DNA of 64,000 nt from the NCBI RefSeq assembly GCF_001668615.1, contig NZ_LZMC01000092.1, positions 1-64,000 of the forward strand, in the 5' to 3' direction. Positions 58,719 to 64,000 of the stretch are shown piece after piece. Each line of letters begins with the position of its first letter. Position 1 is the first letter of the stretch. The DNA comes from Mycobacterium sp. 1274761.0. Its GTDB lineage: Bacteria; Actinomycetota; Actinomycetes; Mycobacteriales; Mycobacteriaceae. Both the position numbers and the translations under genes were made by a program. The notes under the pieces are model-generated. The model did no database searches, was not told the origin of the DNA, and saw nothing but the letters and a program-made list of their open reading frames with translations.

Positions 58719-60450
58719 ATTCGCCGTGTGGGCGCCGCTACCGGCTCGGGTGCAGCTCGACGTCGACGGCACCCTGTACCCGATGACCCGGTCGGACGAC
58801 GGGTGGTGGCGCACGGACATCCCCGATTCCCAAGTCCAGTTCGACGCCCGGTACGGGTTCGTGCTCGACGATGACCCGACAGTGCTGCCCGACCCACGGT
58901 CGGCGCGGCAACCCGACGGCGTGCACGAACGCTCGCAGCTGTGGCGACCCGCGCCTGACGCGTGGACCGACGCCGACTGGCAGGGCCGTTCCATCGAGGG
59001 CCGCGCGATCTACGAGCTGCACATCGGCACCTTCACCCCGGCCGGCACGTTCGACTCGGCGATCGAAAAGTTGGACTACCTTGTCGATCTCGGGGTCGAT
59101 TTCGTCGAACTCATGCCGGTCAATGCGTTCGGTGGCACGCACGGCTGGGGCTATGACGGCGTGCTGTGGTACGCCGTGCACGAACCGTACGGCGGACCCG
59201 ACGGTCTGGTGCGGCTGATCGACGCCTGCCACCGCCGAGGGCTCGGAGTGCTGATCGACGCCGTGTTCAACCATCTCGGCCCGTCTGGCAACTACCTGCC
59301 GAAGTTCGGACCCTACCTGTCGACGGGCAGCAACCCGTGGGGCGAGTCGATCAATATCGCCGACTCCGCCGCCGATGAGGTGCGGCGCTACATCATCGAT
59401 TGCGCGCTGCGCTGGATGCGCGAATTCCACGCCGACGGGCTGCGCCTCGACGCCGTACATGCGCTGGTCGACACCACCGCGATCCACATCCTCGAGGAGC
59501 TCGCGACCGAAACCGACCGGCTGTCAGCAGAATTGGGCCGACCGCTGTCACTGATTGCCGAGAGTGACAAGAACGACCCCCGCCTGATCACGCCCCGTGA
59601 CCGCGGCGGTTACGGGATCACGGCGCAATGGGACGACGACATCCACCACGCCATCCACGCCGCGGTATCGGGCGAACGCCAGGGCTACTACGGCGACTTC
59701 GGTTCGATCGAAACCCTGGCGCAGACCCTCAAGCAAGGGTATTTCCACGCGGGCACCTTCTCGTCGTTCCGGCAGCGGCGACACGGCCGCCCGCTGGACA
59801 CCGCGACGATCCCGGCCACTCGGCTGCTTGCCTACACCCTCACCCACGACCAGGTCGGCAACCGCGCCGTCGGCGACCGCCCGTCGCAGAACCTCACGTT
59901 CGGCCAACTCGCTGTCAAGGCAGCGCTTGCTCTCGGATCACCGTATACGGCAATGCTTTTCATGGGCGAGGAATGGGGCTCGTCAAGCCCGTTCCAGTTC
60001 TTCAGCTCGCATCCCGAGCCGGAGTTGGCCAGGGCCACCGCAGAGGGTCGCAAGCGGGAGTTCGCCGAGCACGGCTGGGACGCCGACGAGATTCCCGACC
60101 CGCAGGATCCCGAGACATTCCTGCGGTCGAAGCTGAAGTGGGACGAGATCGATGACGGCGAACACGGTCGGCTGCGGCGCGTGTACCAAGGGCTTCTTGC
60201 GCTGCGGCGGACCGAACCTGACATGGCCGATCACTGGTTGGGTCACCTGCAGGTGGAGTTCGACGAGGAGCAGCGCTGGATCGTCATGCACCGGGGTTCG
60301 CTGGCCATCGCCTGCAACCTCAATGCCCACGAGGTCACGGTTCCGGTAGCCGGTGAACTCGTATTAGCTTGGGGCGAACCGACGCTCGACGGCGCCGCCA
60401 CCCGTCTCGGCGGGCATTCTTTCGCGGTTCTGCGAACGGTCAAGCCGTAG
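58711..60450 (+). CDS. treZ: Maltooligosyltrehalose trehalohydrolase
   Basis: A 579-residue GH13 enzyme that releases free trehalose from the TreY product. Conserved parts are YELHIGTFTP, VDFVELMPVN, ADGLRLDAVHAL (nucleophile Asp), LIAESDKNDPR (Glu) and LTHDQVGNRAVGDR. It starts with GTG inside the end of treY, so translation is coupled. Together TreXYZ make trehalose from glycogen, a second route besides OtsAB in mycobacteria. Confidence 0.95.
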   Translation: MTEFAVWAPLPARVQLDVDGTLYPMTRSDDGWWRTDIPDSQVQFDARYGFVLDDDPTVLPDPRSARQPDGVHERSQLWRPAPDAWTDADWQGRSIEGRAIYELHIGTFTPAGTFDSAIEKLDYLVDLGVDFVELMPVNAFGGTHGWGYDGVLWYAVHEPYGGPDGLVRLIDACHRRGLGVLIDAVFNHLGPSGNYLPKFGPYLSTGSNPWGESINIADSAADEVRRYIIDCALRWMREFHADGLRLDAVHALVDTTAIHILEELATETDRLSAELGRPLSLIAESDKNDPRLITPRDRGGYGITAQWDDDIHHAIHAAVSGERQGYYGDFGSIETLAQTLKQGYFHAGTFSSFRQRRHGRPLDTATIPATRLLAYTLTHDQVGNRAVGDRPSQNLTFGQLAVKAALALGSPYTAMLFMGEEWGSSSPFQFFSSHPEPELARATAEGRKREFAEHGWDADEIPDPQDPETFLRSKLKWDEIDDGEHGRLRRVYQGLLALRRTEPDMADHWLGHLQVEFDEEQRWIVMHRGSLAIACNLNAHEVTVPVAGELVLAWGEPTLDGAATRLGGHSFAVLRTVKP

Positions 60451-60475
60451 TCCACAGCAGGATAGCGCCTGTGGA
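60451..60475 (+). terminator. Possible terminator hairpin after treZ
   Basis: TCCACAG and CTGTGGA form a 7-bp stem around an 11-nt loop, starting directly at the end of the treZ stop codon. No U-tract follows. Position at the end of the operon is the main support. Confidence 0.35.
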
Positions 60476-60518
60476 TAGCCGCGTGGCGCGGAAAACCGCG
60501 GCTGCTGATGATGCACGC

Positions 60519-60952
60519 ATGCCTGCACGCGACTTCTATCCGATACCCGCGGCTGAAACGGCTACAGACCCCGTGTATTCGGCGGCCGATCTCCGTCAAC
60601 GGTGGCGCGCATTGATGGGGCCCTCGGCTTCGGGGAGCGCCTGCTTCGGTTCTCCTTCATGGGCCCGGACCGACGCCTGATCAAGGTGTTGTGTGATGTG
60701 GAGATCGGCCCGTCGCCGAATCAGCTGCTGATCAAGCATCTGATGGAGGCGCTGCAGACTCTTTTGACCGACATGGCGCCGGGCACAACGGTGGCGTTGC
60801 TATTGACTCGGCCGGGCACGGGCGGGATTTCGCGCCTCGACCGACAGTGGACCGAATCCCTCACAGTGGGGGCGACGCAGTTCAGCGTTCCGCTCGAGCC
60901 CATTTTCCGCGCCAATGACGAGCAGCCCGTCCAAATCGGACCCGCCGCTTGA
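60519..60952 (+). pseudogene. Conserved mycobacterial protein with one-base frameshift
   Basis: Two overlapping frames give the halves of one protein. The first starts at ATG 60519 (MPARDFYPIPAAETATD... DLRQRWRALMGP) and loses sense after codon GGG-CCC near 60624. The second, open from GTG 60602, continues as LGFGERLLRFSFMGPDRR and on to FRANDEQPVQIGPAA, stop at 60952. One extra base in the GGGGCCC run at 60617-60623 would join them into a protein of about 144 residues, as in related mycobacterial proteins of unknown function. It is either a real disruption or a sequencing error in a homopolymer. The second half could start on its own at GTG 60602. Confidence 0.7.
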
Positions 60953-60970
60953 GTTCCACAGGCGACCCGG

Positions 60971-62254
60971 TCAGAGCAGATAGCGGTAGGCCGCCGAGCC
61001 CGGCTCCAGCGTCACGACGTGGATGTCGCTGGCCTTCATCCGTTTCAGCAGACCCTCGAGGTCGGCGGCCGAACCCAGCTCTATGCCGACCAGCGCCTCG
61101 CCGGTTTCGCGGTTGTTGCGCTTGACGTACTCGAACAGCGTGATGTCGTCGTTTGGGCCGAGCACAGTGTCCAGGAACCGGCGCAACGCGCCCGGCTCCT
61201 GCGGGAAGTCCACAAGGAAATAGTGCTTGAGGCCGAGATGCATCAACGAGCGCTCCAGCACCTCGCCGTATCGCGAAATATCGTTGTTGCCACCGGAAAT
61301 CAGGCACACCACCGTGGAGTCCGGCGCGATGTCGGCCTCCAACAGCGCCGCCACCGACAGCGCGCCCGCGGGCTCGGCGATGATGCCCTCGTTCTGGTAC
61401 AGGTCAAGCATCGCGGTGCACACTGCGCCTTCGTCGACCGCGGTCAGCGAGACCATGTCCCCCGCCGCCGCAAGTGCCGCGTAAGTCAAGTCGCCGGCGC
61501 GGTTCACGGCGGCGCCGTCGACGAACTGGTCGACGTGGTCGAGGGTGACGGGGTGACCTTCGGCCAGCGCGGCGATCATCGCGGCGGCACCGGCGGGCTC
61601 GACACCCAACACCGAAGAGCGGCTGGTCCGTTCGGCGAGGTAGGTCGTGATGCCCGCGATGCAGCCGCCGCCGCCGACGGGCACGATCACCAAATCGGGT
61701 TCGCCGCCGAGCTGGTCGAGCATCTCGACGGCGATGGTGCCCTGTCCGGCGATGGTGCGGGGGTCGTCGTACGGCGGCACCAGGGTGGCGCCGGTGTGCG
61801 CGACATCGTCGAGCGCGGCCTGGGCGGCCTCGTCATAGGTCTTGCCGGTGGCGATCAGATCGATGAACTCGCCGCCGTGATAGCGGATGCGGTCACGCTT
61901 CTGCTTCGGTGTCTTGGCAGGGACATAGACGCGGCCGCGGATTCCCATCGACCGGCATGCCATCGCGAAGCCCTGCGCGTGATTGCCTGCCGACGAGCAC
62001 ACGACGCCCGCCTCGATCTCGTCGGCGGACAGCTGCCGGATCAGGTTCGTCGCCCCGCGCAGCTTGTAGGACCGGACCGCCTGGAGGTCTTCGCGCTTGA
62101 GGTACACCGTGGCGCCGACAGCGTCCGACAGGCGTTCGCTGAGCTCCAGTGGGGTTTGGGTGACCACGTCGGAAATTCGCTGAGCGGCCGCATCGATGTC
62201 GGCCGCAGACACCGGCGGCGACGTGCGCTCGTTCTCGCTCACCTCAGTGGACAC
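60971..62254 (-). CDS. ilvA: Threonine ammonia-lyase (biosynthetic)
   Basis: A 427-residue PLP enzyme making 2-oxobutyrate for isoleucine. The PLP Lys is in LQAVRSYKLRGATNL, the phosphate site in VPVGGGGCIAG. The C-terminal ACT-like regulatory domain is of the short type (one domain, about 340-427, LKHYFLVDFPQEPGALRRFL). It starts with GTG at 62254. It lies convergent to the frameshifted gene. Confidence 0.94.
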   Translation of the reverse strand: MSTEVSENERTSPPVSAADIDAAAQRISDVVTQTPLELSERLSDAVGATVYLKREDLQAVRSYKLRGATNLIRQLSADEIEAGVVCSSAGNHAQGFAMACRSMGIRGRVYVPAKTPKQKRDRIRYHGGEFIDLIATGKTYDEAAQAALDDVAHTGATLVPPYDDPRTIAGQGTIAVEMLDQLGGEPDLVIVPVGGGGCIAGITTYLAERTSRSSVLGVEPAGAAAMIAALAEGHPVTLDHVDQFVDGAAVNRAGDLTYAALAAAGDMVSLTAVDEGAVCTAMLDLYQNEGIIAEPAGALSVAALLEADIAPDSTVVCLISGGNNDISRYGEVLERSLMHLGLKHYFLVDFPQEPGALRRFLDTVLGPNDDITLFEYVKRNNRETGEALVGIELGSAADLEGLLKRMKASDIHVVTLEPGSAAYRYLL

Positions 62255-62303
62255 CGATCAATGGTGCCATCTGCGGGTTTCCCGCCCAAATCAGATTTCG
62301 TCG

Positions 62304-62753
62304 TCAGGCGCCGTCGCTTCGGTCGACGGGCGTGAGCACGAAGACCGGGATCTCGCGGTCAGTCTTCTTTTGATAGTCGGCGTAGTCGGGCCAGGCGGCC
62401 ACGGCGCGGTCCCACCAGGCCGCCTTCTCGTCACCGGTGACTTCGCGGGCGTCGTATTCGCGGGTGGTGCCGCCGTCCTGCAGCTCGACCCGCGGGTTCT
62501 TCTTGACGTTGTAGTACCAGACCGGGTTCTTCGGGGCGCCGCCGAGCGAGGCCACGACGGCGTATTCGCCGTTGTGCTCGACGCGCATCAACGGCGTTTT
62601 GCGGAGCTTGCCGGTTTTGGCGCCGATGGTGCTAAGCAGGATGACCGGCTTGCCCTTGAGCTCGGCGTCCGCGCCGCCGGATTGTTCGATCTTGTCGACG
62701 TGGTCGCGGACCCACTCGGACGTGCTGGGCTCATATTCTCCGGAAAGTGGCAT
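62304..62753 (-). CDS. F420-dependent nitroreductase-family (Ddn-like) protein
   Basis: A 149-residue split-barrel protein equivalent to Rv1558. Features are VRDHVDKIEQSGGADAEL, GAKTGKLRKTPLMRVEHNG and the F420-contacting ASLGGAPKNPVWYYNVKKNP. Family members (Ddn, Rv1558, Rv3178) reduce menaquinone or nitroimidazoles with F420H2. Here the motif set is complete, so F420 binding is likely. ATG at 62753. Confidence 0.9.
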   Translation of the reverse strand: MPLSGEYEPSTSEWVRDHVDKIEQSGGADAELKGKPVILLSTIGAKTGKLRKTPLMRVEHNGEYAVVASLGGAPKNPVWYYNVKKNPRVELQDGGTTREYDAREVTGDEKAAWWDRAVAAWPDYADYQKKTDREIPVFVLTPVDRSDGA

Positions 62754-62831
62754 GTCGTCAGCTTAGGTCGGCTACCCAAAACCGCCCACCCTCATTCCGC
62801 GTTTCGGTTGTCCGAAACCTGGGTTGCGAGC

Positions 62832-62837
62832 TATCGT
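62832..62837 (+). promoter_or_regulatory. -10 box of a probable leaderless promoter (62844 gene)
   Basis: TATCGT fits TANNNT and ends 6 nt before the ATG at 62844; no ribosome site is present. Confidence 0.5.
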
Positions 62838-62843
62838 GAAGTC

Positions 62844-63038
62844 ATGACGGTGCGCGACGAAGTGTTGATCGCCGGGGTTCCGTGGCCGCTGTACAAGCTG
62901 GCCGCGCTGGTGGTCGGTGCCGTCGTGCTGGTCGCTGTCGGCCTCGTCACGGCCAGCCCAGCAGCCGCCGTCCTCACCGCCGCCGCATCGACGACGATCG
63001 TGTGGCTCGGCCTCGCCGTGGCCGCTTCCCGCCGCTAG
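62844..63038 (+). CDS. Small two-helix membrane protein
   Basis: A 64-residue protein with a short head (MTVRDEVLIAGVPWPLYK) and two membrane helices (LAALVVGAVVLVAVGLVTAS and AAVLTAAASTTIVWLGLAVA), ending in ASRR. The promoter-like box at the right distance supports it as a real gene. I do not recognise a family. It overlaps the convergent SRPBCC gene by 4 nt. Confidence 0.65.
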   Translation: MTVRDEVLIAGVPWPLYKLAALVVGAVVLVAVGLVTASPAAAVLTAAASTTIVWLGLAVAASRR

Positions 63039-63436
63039 CCCTCGGCCAGCCGGCGCAACCGGTCCAAGTCGGCGGCCACCGTCGCCGCATCGTTCTCGAA
63101 CTCCTCGTCCGACATGCCCGGACGCCGCCGCACGGTGAACACCGCCTCGCAGCCGGCCTGGCCCTCACCGGCCGGAATCACCCGGAAAGCGTTGTAGACA
63201 GCCTCGCCCGACGGTAGGCGCACCACATGGTCGAGCACCCCGAACTCGTTGGTCGGCGCGAACTCGACGACCACTTCGCCCATCGGTGAATCGGCGACCC
63301 AGCCGTCGGCGGTCTGGCGCAGTGCCGCCTGCGCAAGACCACTGGCCCACCGCGGCAGCTGCGTCGGGTCGGCGGCGATCGCGTAAGCGACATCCGGCGC
63401 CGCGTCGATCCACACGCTGACGTGGCGGGACATCAT
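63035..63436 (-). CDS. SRPBCC family protein
   Basis: A 133-residue helix-grip protein: it begins MMSRHVSVWIDAAPDVAYAI, then has DPTQLPRWASGLAQ, core strands DHVVRLPSGEAVYNAFRVIP and a C-terminal helix DAATVAADLDRLRRLAEG. It resembles polyketide cyclase/dehydratase-like proteins. It follows the fadD gene with a 4-nt overlap, so both are translated together; the ligand might be an acyl compound, but that is inference. Confidence 0.82.
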   Translation of the reverse strand: MMSRHVSVWIDAAPDVAYAIAADPTQLPRWASGLAQAALRQTADGWVADSPMGEVVVEFAPTNEFGVLDHVVRLPSGEAVYNAFRVIPAGEGQAGCEAVFTVRRRPGMSDEEFENDAATVAADLDRLRRLAEG

Positions 63437-64000
63437 GGCGCCACCGCCACCGCCGCCGCGGCCTTTGGCTCGTGCACCCCGTCGGCGAGGTCGGCCGCGT
63501 ACAGTTGCTCGATTTCGTCGGCGTACTTCTCGTGGATCGGTTTGCGCTTCAGCTTCATCGTCAGCGTGATCTCATCGCCGCCAGGCTCCCAGAACGTCGG
63601 CAGCACCCGAAACCGCTTGATCTGCTCGACCTGCGACAACTTCGCGTTGCCGGCGGCGACTCCCGCCGCGATTTCGGCGATCACATCCTGGTGGGCGGCC
63701 AGCGCCTCCGGCGAATCGTCGGCCAGCCCCCGCTGCGCAGCGTAGGGTGCCGCCGATTCGGCGTCGAGGACGATCAGCGCGGTGTTGTACGGGCGGGCAT
63801 CGCCGATGACGAGGATCACGCCGATCAGCGGGCACGCCGCTTTGATCGTGTTCTCGATGTTGGCCGGTGACATGTTCTTTCCCGCGGCATTGATGATCAG
63901 TTCCTTCTTGCGGTCGACGACGGTGAGGTAGCCGTCAGCGTCTTGCTGCAAGATGTCCCCGGTGTGCAGCCATCCGTCCGCGTCAACGGCTTCGGCCGTC
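63433..64000 (-). CDS. Long-chain fatty acyl-CoA / AMP ligase, C-terminal part (cut by window end)
   Basis: The last 188 codons of an ANL-superfamily ligase; the N-terminal part lies beyond the right edge. Visible motifs are DGWLHTGD, VVDRKKELIINAAGKNMSPA (core motifs A7-A8) and the catalytic Lys region LTMKLKRKPIHEKY. The order ilvA-Ddn-like-...-fadD matches the M. tuberculosis fadD11 (Rv1550) locus. It activates fatty acids with ATP to acyl-adenylate and then acyl-CoA; chain preference is unknown. Confidence 0.9.
   Translation of the reverse strand, partial: TAEAVDADGWLHTGDILQQDADGYLTVVDRKKELIINAAGKNMSPANIENTIKAACPLIGVILVIGDARPYNTALIVLDAESAAPYAAQRGLADDSPEALAAHQDVIAEIAAGVAAGNAKLSQVEQIKRFRVLPTFWEPGGDEITLTMKLKRKPIHEKYADEIEQLYAADLADGVHEPKAAAAVAVAP

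Noticed and set aside
60617..60623. Programmed -1 frameshift at GGGGCCC
   Set aside because: The run does not fit the X-XXY-YYZ rule in the upstream frame, and no downstream pseudoknot or hairpin stands out; deletion or sequence error is simpler.

Overview
The window is high-GC, densely packed actinobacterial DNA and almost certainly comes from a Mycobacterium, probably a rapid grower (Mycolicibacterium type). The reasons are: gene content and order match, as I recall it, the M. tuberculosis interval from Rv1619 back to Rv1550 (tesB1, pykA, lgt, trpABC, trpE, bcpB, hisIF-impA-hisAHBCD, nadCBA, bioB, bioDFA, treXYZ, ilvA, fadD11); GTG starts and ATGA/GTGA gene overlaps are very common; there are F420-type (Ddn-like) proteins, a PriA-type HisA and the mycobacterial biotin synthase partner BsaP. 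gltBD lying next to pykA, an amino-acid transporter operon with a two-component system, and missing tuberculosis genes (chaA, the toxin-antitoxin pair near treZ) argue against a slow-growing pathogen; this last step is inference.

Layout. 1-808: a DUF2339 membrane-protein gene in two pieces facing each other, either an inversion or an assembly fold-back. 878-5233 (minus): amino-acid ABC transporter (binding lipoprotein, permease, ATPase) followed by a MacS-like kinase and a NarL-type regulator. 5392-6554 (plus): two small membrane proteins. 6520-17193 (minus): DUF2156 protein, tesB, pykA, gltD, gltB, DUF2752 and TM2 proteins. 17241-19356: small secreted and accessory enzymes. 19392-26316 (minus): trpE, a Trp-associated membrane protein, trpC, trpB, trpA and lgt, joined by stop-start overlaps. 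26378-28642: peroxiredoxin, orphan ABC ATPase, esterase. 28662-35148 (minus): complete hisDCBHA-impA-hisFI operon. 35229-37876: small genes, an alcohol dehydrogenase and a divergent TetR regulator. 37873-42011: nadABC and the divergent regulator nrtR sharing one operator. 42078-45430: lipase, AraC regulator, VOC protein, DUF2567 protein. 45427-51967: biotin genes bioB-bsaP, the regulator bioQ, bioD, bioF and bioA. 52076-60450: acyltransferase and treXYZ. 60519-64000: a frameshifted conserved gene, ilvA, a Ddn-like protein, two small genes and the C-terminal part of a FadD ligase.

Together the genes supply tryptophan, histidine, NAD, biotin, glutamate and trehalose. No trpF was found in the window; the HisA here has the features of PriA, which serves both histidine and tryptophan synthesis.

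The most unusual structure is in the biotin genes. Two BioQ-type palindromes (46814-46826 and 50662-50674) are each followed, on the bioB and bioF transcripts, by tandem repeats that copy the operator half-site together with a CGGCACC block: about six units with strong hairpins ahead of bioB, two ahead of bioF. Other points of note are a 32-bp tandem repeat that duplicates the hisF/hisI stop-start junction, a 183-bp duplication in the acidic tail of Lgt, a one-base frameshift near 60620, and a series of leaderless promoters (TANNNT placed 6-7 nt before the start codon). I see no transposon, prophage, CRISPR array, rRNA or tRNA gene, and no stretch longer than 300 bases lacks a gene.
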